Source of the DNA: Cymodocea nodosa | Taxonomy: Eukaryota; Streptophyta; Magnoliopsida; Alismatales; Cymodoceaceae | DNA length: 64,000 bases | Assembly (NCBI GenBank): GCA_036874045.1 | Contig: CM072335.1 | Coordinates: 950,001-1,014,000 of the forward strand | Reading direction: 5' to 3' | Shown here: piece by piece, positions 9,661 through 23,739 of the stretch | How positions within the stretch are numbered: position 1 is the first letter of the stretch | Layout: each line of letters opens with the position of its first letter | Notes under the pieces: model-generated | What the model was told of the DNA's origin: nothing | Database searches by the model: none | Seen by the model: the letters and a program-made list of their open reading frames with translations, nothing else | Position numbers and translations under genes: made by a program

Positions 9661-12259
9661 CGCCCAGGAAATGATGGATTCATGGACTGGAATTGTTCTT
9701 AACAACTCCAACAAAGTTGTTCACATGAATGCTTCCCTTCTTCTTTGTGTGGTGGTCCGTGCAAAAGCCGAAGGAATTCAGGTTTTTTTTTTCTAAAAAA
9801 ATAAAAAATAAAAAATAAAAAAATTCAAATGTTTATTGCAGATGAAGACTTTGGAGGTAGGGCCTGCTCTTATTTACCCATATGCCATTGTCTTTCTGGA
9901 AAAGTAAGTAAGTTCTGTGCCTTCCTTTCTCTTGACCCTAGTGTGTACAGGGATTGTAACAGTAGTGCTTTCTCATGCATTCTTCATATTTATGATAATG
10001 ATGTTGTTGTTTGCAGTAGTAGTGGAAGATGATGAATTATATTAGTTTGATTTTGTGTGTGCTCTTGTTGGTTGGTGTACGAGACAATCTCACCATTTTG
10101 CAATGTGTTCAACAAGTTTAACATTGCCTTTTCGCCCAAAGTGCGTCAAAGGAGATGTGTTATATGGCGCAAGGAAATCGTTTAACTCCAAAAAATCCAT
10201 GGTTCAATGATGAAACATGTCACATGAGAAGCTCATGCACCTGAGGTTCACGTAAATGATATCCCCATGGAATTTTTCAGTTGGCTGGTGTGATCTCTGT
10301 GTTCCAAATGCGTTTTGTTAAGAAGTTGATGATCTGGGCATGCATTATGGGTGTTGCCTGGGGTGTTCCAATGGGATCTCACCATGTTAGCAATTTCCAA
10401 TAACAGGTTTTTGCTTCTTCAGCAAGTTAATGGACTCTCCAATTGGCAGAGGATGACGACTTGTTGATGAGAATGGAAACACTTTTTGGATTTCGTCAGA
10501 TTTTGTATTCTGCCCTGAGAGTTTGCAATACTTGTTTTTCCCTGGATAATTAATGGTAACGATGACCTCGTTTGGATTTGAACCCAAATCCCCTCCCTTC
10601 CTTTTACTCTAAAGTAGAAGATTAAACTGTCACCATGATCCTTCCGTCTTCCATATTGCAATGTGTTATGCAGATGATGAGAAGGCAAGCTGAAGTTACG
10701 ATGCAGTTTTTGCACTTACTTGTAAAAGAGAAAAAAAAAAAGCCCAGAAGTGAGATTTAAGTCATGATTCTTACTTTTCAATATGAACAACATCAAGAGA
10801 GCGAGGTGGTCTTGCCATTTGGCGTAATGATTCTTAAGGTTAGGCATGAAATAAATGGGGTTCGTGATCATGCTTATCAACTTATCATAATAATGCCCAT
10901 AAAGTTAGTTAGTTGAAAAAAAGTAAAAAGGAGGGAGGAAAGAGGGAAGGAAGGTGGCTAATTTCTTGAGCTGCTGCCGGTTTCCCCTGTGTTTCACAGA
11001 ATCCCATATGATAGATGATGGTGGTAGAGAAAGATGAAGAGTTTAAAAGAAGAAAACTGAGAAAGGAATGGTTCTCTAGAAATAAGAGAAACTGAAAGGA
11101 AGGAACCCCTAAAAGATAAGGAAACAAAAAGATCCCGAAATACCTAAAATGCCCACGGAGAAAACAGCAGCGTGTAAAATCAAGTATGTAAAGCGTGCAG
11201 GAGCTAAATCTTTCAGTGATCTGCACTGACCAGTGGTTTGGAAATCACACTGACATCATTAGGAAAACGACTCTGGTTTTTGTTTTCTTCCGAACTTGAA
11301 TTGATTGATCTCATACTTGCAGATGATTAATTGTTCTACGCCACTGTTGGTACTCTCCCCTGATTTTCCAAGGCTTCTCTCTCTCTCTCTCTCTACGCCT
11401 TGGGTTCTGTCAAAGCTTTTGCCAAAATCAACTGTGCAGTAATGGAAGTTGGAGATTCACTGCAGCTCAGATAAATTTAACCATTGTGGAATTGGAGACT
11501 GGGCCCTATGGTTTTTTGTTCTCTGTGTTGTTTTTGGTGTCATATGGTGGTTGATGCTAATGCTACCTCTGAACTGCTGCAGTGCAAGTAAATCTGCATG
11601 CAGTTCGATTCACATCTTTGGCTGAAAGAATTCTTCACCATTTCTTTATCATAAATTCGATCTTCATGGAAATTAAACGATGATTTACAGAAAATATCTT
11701 AACCTTGTAAAAAGAAAAGAAAAGAAAAGAAAAGAAAAGAGTTCTCATCTTTTACTAGCTCTGCTTCGGTCAGTTCGGCTTCTTCTGGGAGAAAAAAAAA
11801 AAAAAACACTGACCACCAGAAGTAGGGTGGAAGTTACCTCCTGTGGAAAGTAATGTCCATGGCATCATAGCAACGAGAGCTTTGATTCCAAGTTGGCCTC
11901 TCGTTTTCTGCATCACCTTTAAGCCCTTTTCACTGGAATGTGTTTTGGAACTGTAATTTGGATCACGGTTTGAAAATTTTAGCTCGGTGGAAATGTAATT
12001 TGGATGGATGGATGGATCTTGCCAACTTCCTGTGGAGCATTGGATTCAAGTAGAATGGTAGAAGATGCGTTTTCAACAAAAAAAAAAAAAAAAAAAAAAA
12101 TTAGAATCTTGACCGTAGATTTCATTAATAAAAGTTGCTTAAAGACTTATTTATTTCGACCACGTTCAATGATATTCGTTGTTTCTACAAAAAATTAAAT
12201 CTTTGCTAATAAAAAAAAAAAAAACATTATTAAAAATAAACCATCTGCACATTGCAGAG

Positions 12260-12261
12260 AA

Positions 12262-12305
<44 letters not shown>

Positions 12306-12306
12306 A
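12260..12306. repeat. (AAAG)n microsatellite
   Basis: About eleven AAAG units. Confidence 0.9.
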
Positions 12307-13133
12307 AAAAGAGGTCTTAAGGTTGTTGATATTTGGTTCCTTAAGAAATGTGGTGAGTTTCAAAAGGAGGAGCCCCCTCCATTATTTTATGTGGCATTTG
12401 CCTTTTTTATTTGAATGATGGGAGCAGAGGGCAGGCATGCCCATACCCAAACCAAAAGAGTTCACTAATCCCATATCAAACACCCCAAAAAGAAGTGTCA
12501 GCAATGGCTTGTTAACATATGATCTTACCTCCTCCTCATCAGGAGCCAGGAATCTGTGGATCTTCTACTCTACAATAACCTGTAGGAGTGTGGCGACCAA
12601 CCTTGTTGTTCGGTAAAGAGCAAGCACTTGGATGTTGGACTCGAATTGAAGTATAAAAATAATAATATTTATGACAGGGAAAACAAAGAAAAAGTAAACA
12701 TACCAACAGTGCTGCTCAAGCAAAGAGCTCGCTCATTAATCAAACCCTTGTTGGGTGGGTCCTTCTTGCTTTCCATCATTGCTTCGTTTCAACAAGTTTG
12801 AAGAAAGGAAAAAGAAAGGGAAGAGGTTCTGGGTTCAGGAAAATTAATGTTTGCCTTCCTGAGCTGTAATAAATAAATCTAGATATGTCTTGCTAATAAT
12901 GGGTGGTATGCTTGGTCTTTTGCTTTACCATTCATTATTATTAAAGAAACCTGGCTGTGCCTGCTCACACGCCAATTATGTAGAGAATAATATCTCAACT
13001 TCGAATCTGCTCCATATCTCAGCAGGGCAGGATACAACTCACAGCTGTATCTTATCTCTGAGGTATGCATGCATGTATTGTAGTAGTTGCAGTAGTGGAT
13101 ATAAAAGAATATTAAGTGGTTATTAAATAACAC

Positions 13134-13136
<3 letters not shown>

Positions 13137-13199
<63 letters not shown>
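13137..13199. repeat. (AG)n microsatellite, 63 bp
   Basis: The longest uninterrupted dinucleotide run in the window, about 31 units. Confidence 0.95.
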
Positions 13200-13202
<3 letters not shown>

Positions 13203-16181
13203 CTGTGGTCACACGTTTGGTTTGGTTTCTTGAAATTTACTCAAAATCAAATCTAATTCAGTTTTCACATCTTCCATGCTTCTTCCTTTTATCCGTTATT
13301 TATTTATAGCAGATATACATAAACTTATTGTAATATTTTATGAAAATTCAATTCAAAACTAATCGATAAAATAGAAAGCTTCATGGTTATATAAATCTAA
13401 ATTCAATCTTCCCACCATTCTTACACCAGTAGCCAAAAACTGCCTTCCCCTTGTAAGAGAATAAACAAGAAGCAACAGATGCGTGTGACGGGTGTTTCTT
13501 TTCAGATCATTGTCATGGTATTTATAATAATATGATTTAAACGTAAAGAAATTGTTTAATACCTTTCTTGGCTTTTGGGTAACCTCAACAGTAGTCTATT
13601 CGTGGCACATTCCTCAACATACTATTTATCACTTACCTGTAATTTCTTCCACTCCGCATTTCGGTCCTTGTTATTAATTTATTTTGGTTCATAGATGTGA
13701 TCTTCCTCACAGGAAAATGTAGTTTGCTTGCTTTCTGAGTACCATCCGATTCATGTTAGTATTAGAACACAAGCACTGATTGAGGATGGCATGATTGTCT
13801 TCCATGGTCGTCAACCCTTGGTTGTTAATTGATTGTGGAGGAGATGATCATGCATTTCTTTTGTTTAACAAGGCATGATGATGTTAAGATATTTTTGAAG
13901 TTGACATCACCTTACAAAGTTTGGGTAACCTTTACCTAAAACAATGTATTAAACCTATAAATAAATCACAAATAAGAGATGTGTTAAAAATTTAAAGTAG
14001 TTTTATGAAAAAATTTATTCGATGATATTGTGTGATATGAAAAAACGTTTTTTTTTATAAAAAAAAAGTAGTTGATTTTAAGCCCTTACCATTTTTCTCA
14101 TGAAGTATTTATGGAACAAGAAAAGATTACATGAACCACAGAGAAAATTATTTTCCTTTCACAGTTAATTAGGAAGACAGTGATAGCATTGTTGATGATG
14201 AAGATCTTTAAATCCTGAAAAAAAGACTGCTACTGTTGTTAAAAAAGGACCAATAGGAAGCAGAGTAATCAATCATCTACATTCCTTCTGGTTTACAGTG
14301 CATAGATGATAAAAGAACCTAAGCTTGATTATTCAACACATCCATTACATTATTTTTTGTGACTTGAGGAACTACAGCAGTCCATTAGTTTTTGTGTACT
14401 GAGGAACCATAATAAGTGATAGGTGGTGGGAGAAATCATCACCCCTCTACTCATAAGATTCTGCTCTCGGGCGTCTTATCTTTAATGAATTTTGTATATC
14501 AAAGAAGGAATAATATCCTCCAGCAGTCCCATGATGTATGCATTAATATAATGTGTGCCCTTTTCAGAAGAAGAAAGGAACGGCTCTAAATGAATATGAT
14601 GCTGTGCTGCATTAATTAATTGGTTTGTCTTTTGTTTGAACCTATTTGGTGTTTCTGTTTGGATTTCAGTAATCTGGACTACTTTCATTCCTATCAGAAG
14701 AGGAAAAAAGAGTGCAGGTTGGTTGTATCCATCTTTAAGCCATACCCAACCAAATAATTTGACTTTTCAGACGTCAGAATGGCTTATTTGTTCCATGCTT
14801 TGAAACCAACACGAACATGGGTGATAGAGGAAATCGATTCATTTGAATCCACCCACCTGTTTCTCATATTTCAGAACTTGGAATTCCGTTCATTTCTCTT
14901 ATATGGCCTTGTCTATCTGCAAAAACCGGTCTTTCACAAGGAAGAACCAAATCAAGAGGCACCCTCATTCCCATTCTCATTCCCTGAATGGCAAATTGCA
15001 TTGATGTTCCTGATGAATGCTCTGGGCCATCGAAAGGCCCCATGAATGTGACACGAGTTGGATGTAATCAGTGTGATCCATCCTTCAATGCAGCAGCGCA
15101 CAACGGTGGGTGCACCCCAACCAGAGGGATGATGCCATCATGTATGTTCTTTTCAGAAGCTTTTCCACAAAGGAGAAGATGAGTTTCTTCCTTCAGAAAC
15201 AAGTGCTACGTTTTGAAACTAGACCACTGCTGCCGCTGCCGCTGCTGCCGCTGCTGCAACTATGTGTGTTGTTTTGATGGGTCGTAACAATGATCACTGC
15301 AGGAATGTCTGCATTGATTAGATTCTCTGTTTCGAGTGACCCACCATCAGCTTTTTCTTTTCTTTCCGGATAATATAGTTTCTTCAAACGATTATCACAA
15401 TTTGAATCTGCAGATATTATTGTTGATCTAGATCCATGGACGTATTGGAATTTGTTGACCAACCATCAGCTTTTCCTTCAAAGAAAAGCAAGGGGCGTGG
15501 GGTTTGTTGCCTCCTCACCAGTGACATCACTGACTGATAGATGAAAGAGAGATGATTCCTTTCTTCTTTTTTAATGCTGATTAGGTAAACAAAACCAACT
15601 TTGATCCTTTTAGCAGAACGATTCTGCTCTTCCTTTTTCTGTACATCCAAATTCTTGAATTTAAATTCAAACAAAAATACTTCCAATGCAAAGAAAAAAG
15701 AAAAAAAAATGATGGCGATTACTTGATTATAGAGATTGCTGCATGGTGTGACAAGGAAAGAAATCTGATGGAGGTTGAAGTAAACATCACATAACACTCG
15801 AATGTCACATATTTAATTATGAGTAACTCTCGAACATCATATATTCATATTACTAATTTCAATGATGGTTTGGATTGTCGATCTGATCGAACTCTTGAAC
15901 ACTGTGAACAAAATTTATAAGTAGTTGGAATGGGCTGAACTATAGGTCCAATCCAACGGGCTGGATTTAGATCATCAAAAGTTTGAAGGCCTATAACTTT
16001 TGGAGCTTCATTTTCTTTTCTTTTCTTTTCTTTTCTTTTTCTTTGAAATGTAGTCGTTCGTTCGAAGATTTAGGATAACCAAAGTGATGAAATTAAAAGT
16101 CTATTACACTTGAGTTGTGTAAGCCTTCATCGCGCAGGAAGATTTTTATTCACGTAATAAGTTTTAAATTTACGTCAAAAG

Positions 16182-19135
16182 CTTACTTGTGTATTTAAAA
16201 TTTAATTTGTTTGAATTAAAGTTTTAACGGAATTAAAATTTTACATAATTAGATGAGAATAGAGTTTGAAATTCAAGTATTTGTGTATGCTTAGGAATAG
16301 AATAGAAATTAAAATTCACGTATTTATGTATAGAATTGAATAAAATTAAAATTTATATTTGTGTATGATAATAATGTAATATAATTATCTTTAATTAATT
16401 CATTAACTAATTACTTAATTAATTATATTAATCAATTAATATATCATATAATGATATCATTAGATGTTCATATGTCATTTATCAATAATCTTATGTAACA
16501 AATATCAATAATAAAGTTCAAATATTTAAATAAAAATTGGTAATAGAATTGATATAGATACATAAATAAAAAGTTATTTACAACTATTTCATATTACAGT
16601 CATGATATTTTCATAAAATTTATTAACTATTTTTTCATTCATTCTTGAGTACTGTTACCAACAATATTAACTATATCTTCTTATTGTTCCATATCCTTTG
16701 AGACTTGTAATATTGCATTATTCTGAATTTCTTATAGTTTGTTCTCAAGTTCTTAAATTATATTTATTTTATCTACTTTATGAAAATTATGAACTAAAAA
16801 ACATACTAAAATAATTTTTGCTTGAATTTTAAAAGAAAAGAATATGTTTCTTGTAATATTATAATGATTATCATCAACTGCAAATGTCTATGGTTAAAAT
16901 TTTCAATTGCATTAATTAAAAGTCAATTTACTTCATATTTTAATAAATAACATCGAACACTTTTAAATGAATATATAAACTCAAACCTATTTAGAAATCC
17001 AACATCAATTATGTAAAATTTTCCTACATATAATTGAATTAAATTAAATTTCACTTAACAAGTGAAACTTTCACAAAATATAAGTATTATATCTGGTAAA
17101 ACAACTAAACCATTATGTTGACTTGTTGCATCTTCAAGGAGTTAAGCATTAATGGTCAATCTTTTCCATTTGCTAAAAATATATATAAATTTTATATTAA
17201 AATACAAATAACTAAAACTTTTTACGATAATTCACTTTTCTTATTTGTAAATCGTACATTTTCTTTTTCATAATTATAGTTTTACATATTACTTTTTGTA
17301 TCTTTGTTGTACTTGTCTATTACTTTTTTTTCATGTTTTCGTTCATATCTTTTCATTAGAAGTTTTAGCATTTTCTTCTTTGATGACTTAACATTTATTA
17401 TTCAATATCATCTTATTTGCTTGAATACTCTAATTGAAATAAGTTCTTCTATCGCCTTTCTGTTTGTCAGAACTTGCTATTTTCTAAAGATGTATATTTC
17501 AATAAAATGCAAATAATAGAAATCTATAGGTACCACATGACTTATTTGAAAATAAGTCATATATGCACTTTAAATATCACTTCAAAAGTAAATAAAACTT
17601 ACAAACTTATTTGAAAATAAGTCATATATACACTTTACACTTCAAACTTAAACAAACAAAGAACAAAAGTTGGTTCATTAAAAAAAAAAAATCACATAAT
17701 TATTTCATCCCATCAAATATAACGATACAAAACACAGCTTCGCGTTTTGTATGTCAGAGACTTATATCTGATCTACCACTACAAGCAAATTCACTAGTTA
17801 TATACATGATCTGGCTTCTGACTATGCTAAATGGATTGATTAGTTATCTGGTCATTAGCGGAGTTATCAGGTTAATCTCATAGTACTAAGTAGAATAAAT
17901 AAAAATAAAGAAGAAAATGCGCGATCCAAAAAGAGTAGGCTCTTAATAACAATGCACACAGCTTTTTTCCAAGGGGAAGTTATAATGCATGAACCAGGTG
18001 CACAATTTCAACATAACATACAAGAACATAACACAGTTAGAGAATAGGAAAATCACAAACATTTGGTGAATCAAAGGAGGCACCAAATTATCAGTAAGGA
18101 AATTTAGGGTACAGGTAGATGGGAAACTTTTCAGAGTGATGTTGTTAACTGGTTCATGAGTACATAGGTCCAAAAGGAATCAAATTTACCAGAATCAAAG
18201 ACAAACTTAAGTAAGAACTACATGTATTTGATGACTTTGATATGAAATTATAATTGTACAAGCAGCTCTTTATGTTAACTTCATCTTTTCTCTACCTCAA
18301 CTATAACATAAGCAATCTTAAGAAGCAGATATATATGCACAATAACAAGAGATTACAGACATTTAGAGTAAATCAAAACCACAAGCCATAAATCATCAAA
18401 AATAAATCCCCATTAAATATTATCTACAAGCAGTTGAGCAAACTAATAATTTACCAAAGTAGATGTATGGAAAGAAAAAACCAATGAAATAGAAGTATGT
18501 CAAAAACAAGAAAAGTACAGGATGAGATCAGATCAAGCAGTAGTTTTTTGTTGCAAAAAACCCATACTATGTAACTTCAAAGTTTGGAGATGAAGGGTTG
18601 TAGTGGCATGATAGATGTTGGATGGACTTGGAAATTATTGTACGAAACAAAGACTTGTATTCAGGATTGTGGGAAGCAAACAAATCAGATTATGGACTTG
18701 TATTCAAGATTGTGTGGAAGAAAGAGGTGATGTAGAAAATAAATCAGATTAATAAGTCCGCAAGCAAACAAATCAGATTAACAAAGTTACGGGAATCAAA
18801 CATTGATGTGTTGTGAGTGGAAGCAGCTGCAAACCTGAAAAGTGAGATAACAAGAGAGCGATAATGGTTTGCGGTGGGCAACGACGAGCAAATGGTAGAC
18901 GAGTGAATGAGAGGACTGAGCGACGGACGAGAGAGCGACTTGCGGTGAACGACGATGAGCTTGCGAAAGAGTGAGCGGCGACGACCTTCGCAGGAAGGAG
19001 AGAGTAGGGTGAAGGTTTGCGTTGTAGGATGTGAGGGACAAAAATGATTTGCAAATCTTTTTTGGTCTACAAATTATTTCTCATGTTTACACATTTCACT
19101 TAGAAATTGTAATTCTAGATATACAAATACTCTAC
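16182..19135 (-). mobile_element. Degenerate PIF/Harbinger DNA transposon (element 1)
   Basis: Minus-strand translation of about 16830-17100 gives a recognisable HARBI1/ALP1-type transposase C-terminal half: FYIIDVGFLNRFEFIYSF matches the family's 'YYLVDAGYPNR..FLaPYrG' block, and NAIENFNHRHLQL matches 'NakElFNhRHSsLRN'. Stops and frameshifts are frequent, so the protein is dead. The ends are tentative: GCTTACTTGTGTATTTAAAA near 16182 resembles the proposed end of element 2, and an inverted, weaker match (GATATACAAATAC) lies near 19118. A GC-rich, internally repeated block at 18800-19040 may be the element's 5' region. A near-palindrome (CTTATTTGAAAATAAG) is duplicated 65 bp apart at 17541 and 17606. 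Confidence 0.6.
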
Positions 19136-19416
19136 ATTTGACATTAGACGAAATTCAATTTAACAATCGATGATAAATAAATACCTTACAATTTAACAAA
19201 TACTCTACATTTGTTTAATTTCAAATACAAAAACCTTTAATAAGTGTCAAATATTTTAACAATCGATGATAAATTTCTAGTCGATAGACATAAAATGTAA
19301 TTTTATTATATTTTTCAAATTTGACCATGGTGTTTCAATACGTAATTAATCGAAATTAGACAACTGATTCCATCATTTGACGTCATGTTTAATTAATCAA
19401 ATAAAGTAATTTCAAA

Positions 19417-19582
19417 CAAATAGAAATTTCCTGGAGTAGTGTTTGGAATACTCAAATTGTAAATGATGTATATTCTGACAAATAGAAATTTCCTGAAGGA
19501 GTGTTTGGAATAGTCAAATAGTAAATGATGTATATTCTAACAAATAGAAATTTCCTGGAGTAGTGTTTGGAATACTCAAATA
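19417..19582. repeat. 62-bp tandem repeat, about 2.6 copies
   Basis: Units begin CAAATAGAAATTTCCTG at 19417, 19479 and 19541, an exact 62-bp period with few mismatches. The array lies just beyond the 3' end of the GME gene and has no counterpart at the pseudogene copy within the window. Confidence 0.9.
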
Positions 19583-19775
19583 ATGCAATATAATTAAACA
19601 AACATAATTCAATCACATTCTTTTACATATTATTAATTCATGGAGAACCGAACTAATACAATCCTCTTTTATTCCAGACTTCACGATGCAACGAAAGACG
19701 ACTTTAGCTTAAAACTTCAACACATAAACAACAATCTACACTTTTCGACACTCATGTACGAGTGGAATAGCAAAT

Positions 19776-21694
19776 TCATTCTTTTCCATCTGCAGCGCGG
19801 AGAGACCCCAACTGGACAGGAGCTTGAGTTCCGACAACCTTCGATGTTCCGTACACCGAAAGGTCGATACCTTTGATCTTTTCCTTCTCAATTTGCTCCT
19901 TGATCCACAAATATGTGATCCGTAGCCCATCCTGTTGAAGTTTACAACATGACCATAAGGATGATTAAAGATTGGCAGGTCAAGAAAAAGGGTAAATGCA
20001 AGATGCAAAAGAATCACAAGCAATATAATGAAACTTGTATCATGGTACCTTCAGTTTCATTGCTGGAGCCCAACCCAGTTTCTCTTTGACAAGTGTGTTG
20101 TCGGAATTACGACCACGAACACCTTCTGGTCCAGGAATATGGTGGATAGGAAGGTTCTTTTCCTCAAAGCTGAGCACCATGGCAGCCATTTCATTCATGC
20201 TAACCATCTCATCACTACCAATGTTCACAGGCTCCCGAAAATCTGACTTTGTCAACCTATGTCACAGAATACAACATTTATCTGAATTCTTTCTTCAACC
20301 CTTGTTATATCATGTCATTTGCAGACTAAATTGAATTGCGATAATAACGTAAGAATTTAGAGAATTGTCCACCATACCATCCATATGGACACTAAACATA
20401 ATGAACGGTAAATGCCCACCAAGCAAAAAATACAATATAGGTTGATGGTTTACCTCAGGACACCTTCCACGCATTCATCGATGAAGGTGAAAGATCGAGT
20501 TTGCAAACCATCACCCCACATTTCAAACTTATCGGTAGATGTAAGAGTTTTTCTACAAAATGCAGCAGGAGCCTTCTCTCTTCCACCTACAGCTCAAGAA
20601 AGCAAAAGCCACCTTTATCATTCCTCTGTAGTAGGATAAATTCAATCAGACTATGTACTTGAAAACAACTAAATGTCTAAGACACTATTCCACATATATG
20701 GATTCATTGGCGAACTATGGCATGTTACTACCTTTCCAGGTCCCAAATGGACCATAAATGTTGTGGAAACGACCAACGCGACATTCAATCCCAAAGTCCT
20801 TGGTGTAATGTTTACACAATTCCTCTGTTGCAAGCTTCTCCAAACCATAAGCATCTTGAGGCTACAAGTTGGAAATTTTAATAAATATAATGTTCTCAAC
20901 TAAAATGTTGCATTGTAAATAGAGCAAACGTTCATAATTGATAAAAATACTTCATAAATAAAGAAAAAAAATGATGAGTTAATGACACAAACCTCTGCAG
21001 GCCAAGCCTCTGATTCCTTTAAGCTTACGTTGTTGGTTTCCAGTTGTTTAAACTCAGGGTATATGCAAGCACTTGAGGCATAGAAGAACCTGCAAGGTGA
21101 CATTTTGGGCATTGTTTCTCGTTGAAAAACTTTCATTCAAAACAAAATGTCGTGAGTTCTTCATTAATATTTTTTTTTAACCAAAAGTAAAGGCTAGCTG
21201 AGAAATTTAGAGGTTCTCAATAAATTTTTGTGCACTAGAGATTATGCATTTTATAAAAGACATTTAAAGATTACAAACCTCTTAACACCATTAATCCTTG
21301 CGGCTTCAAGCATGTTGAAGCTGATCATGGTATTATTGTACATGATGACAGAATGGTTGGATTGGATGAAGCCCATTCCTCCCATATCAGCAGCAAGATT
21401 AAACACATGATCTACTCCATCTGTGACCTTCATGCAGTTATCCATAACCCTTAAATCAACAAGGTGAAATTCATGGCAAAACATGTCTTCGGTCATGTGC
21501 TCGTTCTTCTTCCAGTCAGAGGCAATTATATAGTGGCCCTCACTCTTCAATCGCCTGGCAATATGAGAAGCAATGAAGCCACCTGCACCAGTAATGGAGA
21601 TTCGGAGTTTCCCAGAGGGCCAATATAGCTCCCTCTGTAAATCTTCATATGTGTATGCTCCATAAGTGATTCCCTCATTATTGTTGTTACCCAT
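19776..21694 (-). CDS. GME: GDP-mannose 3,5-epimerase
   Basis: Converts GDP-D-mannose to GDP-L-galactose (and GDP-L-gulose) in the cytosol, feeding ascorbate synthesis and cell-wall galactose. Six exons, all with GT-AG borders: 21279-21694, 20993-21089, 20732-20861, 20454-20586, 20049-20256 and 19776-19931. They join to 379 aa, against 377-378 in known plant GMEs. Visible features are the Rossmann motif GAGGFIAS near residue 36, SSACIYPE with the catalytic Cys at about 147, DAYGLEK with the Tyr176/Lys180 pair, REKAPAA with the second catalytic Lys at about 219, and the closing APVQLGSLRAADGKE. Relative to Arabidopsis, these residues are shifted by +2 because of a slightly longer N-terminus. 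The TGCAG just before the ATG looks like a splice acceptor, so the 5' UTR is probably interrupted by an intron. No disabling change was seen. Confidence 0.96.
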
Positions 21695-22689
21695 TCTGCA
21701 AAATAAACCACATTAAGATGTTCTCCAAGGAGAAAGTAATGACCTTCGAAGGAAAAAAATCCAAGCTAATAGAACTTTGTGAAATGATGATTACAATTAA
21801 AGAGCTCAAAATAACATGTCAGATAAGGAAAATGCATTTTTTAACATGATATTAAACTGATTACTATATAATGCATGACGTAGTAATATAAAAATGGGTG
21901 GAAATAAGGTCCCATAATGAGTATCATGTGCCAACATAAGGATAAGAAATTAAGCAACCAGGATGTTGAAATCAAACTAGAAAAAAGAGATAAAAAATAT
22001 ATAAGTAAAAATAATACTCGATCTCAAAACCAAACACATCAACTAACAGTAGCAAACTAATAGTTAGAGATACTGAACCAGAAATACCACTGCATCATCT
22101 AATTCATAATGAAATCGCAACCAACAATTAGTGAAAGTAAAGCAATGTAGGAATCTTAAAAAGGATTCAATGTTTTTATAGAGATTCGTAATAAACATTT
22201 ATTTCAGATGTAATTTTTACTATTAGATAAATTTTAAATTAATGTATCTAAATCATAAAATAAGTACCTATAACATTTTTAGCTATGAGTGTCTATAGCC
22301 TTATTTTCCCATTCTAAAAATACTAAAATTTAGTAATTTTAGAGGCAATCAACAACTACCCAAGTCTTCTTCAAAAAAATCCCTAACGAAATAGGAACAA
22401 AAAAATACCCAAATGCTAAATAGAAAAGTGTTCCTATTGGTGTCTAGCGGCAGCTCTTATTCCTAAATTATTTTTTTTACAAAATTAAAATCTAATTGTA
22501 CAATTAGTTAATTTATAATATATACTTTACTATACACTAAAATTTTAATTCAATCTAAGTAATATATATTAAGATTAGTTGAAATTTAATAAAAATTGGT
22601 CGATTTTAAGGCATTTATATAAAAAATCAATACTTATTCAGTTCAAGTAAAAATCATCTAATCTTAAAACCTATGGGGTTACTTCTAAT

Positions 22690-22990
22690 GCTGAAACAAG
22701 AGAAGAATACTACCCACATCAACAAAGCATACAAATGAGGTAGAAGAAACAAAAACAACACAACATTATTAGAGAAGCTACGCAAGAACAAAAATGAATG
22801 CACAATGGAAAACTTCCGTGAGGGTCGACGATGAACCAACCCACTGTATCTAAGATTAAACGCAAATCCTTAAGAAATCGACGGAGCCAAGAAGAAACCA
22901 GAGAAAGGGGAAAGACAACGATAACGGAAGATATCAAAGATAGCTATGACTACGGACGCCAGAGAGAGTGAGAGAGCAAACACGATCAAG
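22690..22990 (-). promoter_or_regulatory. GME-proximal copy of a duplicated leader/promoter block
   Basis: This block aligns to 23740-24000 through GTCGACGATGAACCAACCCA, CGACGGAGCCAA, AAACCAGAGAAAGG and a GA-rich end. Compared with the distal block it has more A/T where the other has G/C, as expected after loss of methylated CpG. On the minus strand both read as CT-rich leader sequence, typical of plant 5' UTRs. Which copy holds the real GME first exon is not visible; this one appears more eroded. Confidence 0.45.
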
Positions 22991-23739
22991 AAACTTATAG
23001 AGATAAGAAGTGCTTGGTGAGGATTTTTTGTCCGATTGACAAAAAATAGAAAAGATTATTGCTTGACAATTTTTATATATAATTTATGTAAATAACGTAT
23101 TCTTTGCAAAAGAGAACAAATCGATTTAACATGCCCTTTACTTGTCACTTTTAGGAAGCACAGGTCCACCACAACAAATGAGGGAGGTGGTAGCAGACGT
23201 CAATTTAACAAGGTGCGACGGAAAACGAAATTGAAAAAATTCGCCTCCCGCGTACAAATTGCAAAACCCAAAATGGTCCAAGGAAAACATCAAAGACGAG
23301 GTTCCACCAAAACTAAAGAGTGTCGCACGTCGAACGAAACCGAAAGTCCTCGCCTGGAAAGCCTGCCTTCGTATAGTTTACCACAAAACCTAGAAAGAAG
23401 GACGCTGGAACCATACATCCGTTATTTCGAATTCAAATTCCAGAAACCAGGAAGAAGAAGAAAAACTACCTAATTTCGACGAGAAAAACCAAGCTCAAGA
23501 AAATAAGAGGTAGGAGAAAGGACACATCGCGGATAACCATTAAATTCATAAATTGAGACGAATTCTCGCGGAAATGCCAACTTGAGCGACAAGCCGACAA
23601 ACCAAGAAAAAAAATTCCAAATCGAAATGCCAAAACGAAATGTGGACACCTCCCCCGTTCCCAACCCAACCACCACGCGCGAGGAACGGAAACGAACCAA
23701 TCCAATCCTTATCCTCTCGCCTAAGGGAAAAAATAATAA

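Larger units (their letters stand above)
8458..16181. other. Intergenic region, no gene recognised
   Basis: About 7.7 kb in which I find no protein family, tRNA or known microRNA. Open frames at 8967-9257, 9377-9796 (139 codons, crossing a G14 run) and on the minus strand at 10419-10715, 10909-11226 and 15417-15797 lack familiar domains. They look like chance openings in skewed sequence, though unspliced non-coding transcripts cannot be excluded. Simple repeats are dense: (AAAAG)n near 11711, A-rich runs near 12078, (AAAG)n at 12260 and a long AG tract at 13137. The 3' UTR of the DUF506 gene probably occupies the first few hundred bases. Confidence 0.6.

Noticed and set aside
9377-9796. 139-codon plus-strand open frame
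   Set aside because: It crosses a G14 homopolymer and a T-rich end, has no recognisable domain, and lacks splice or promoter context; probably chance.
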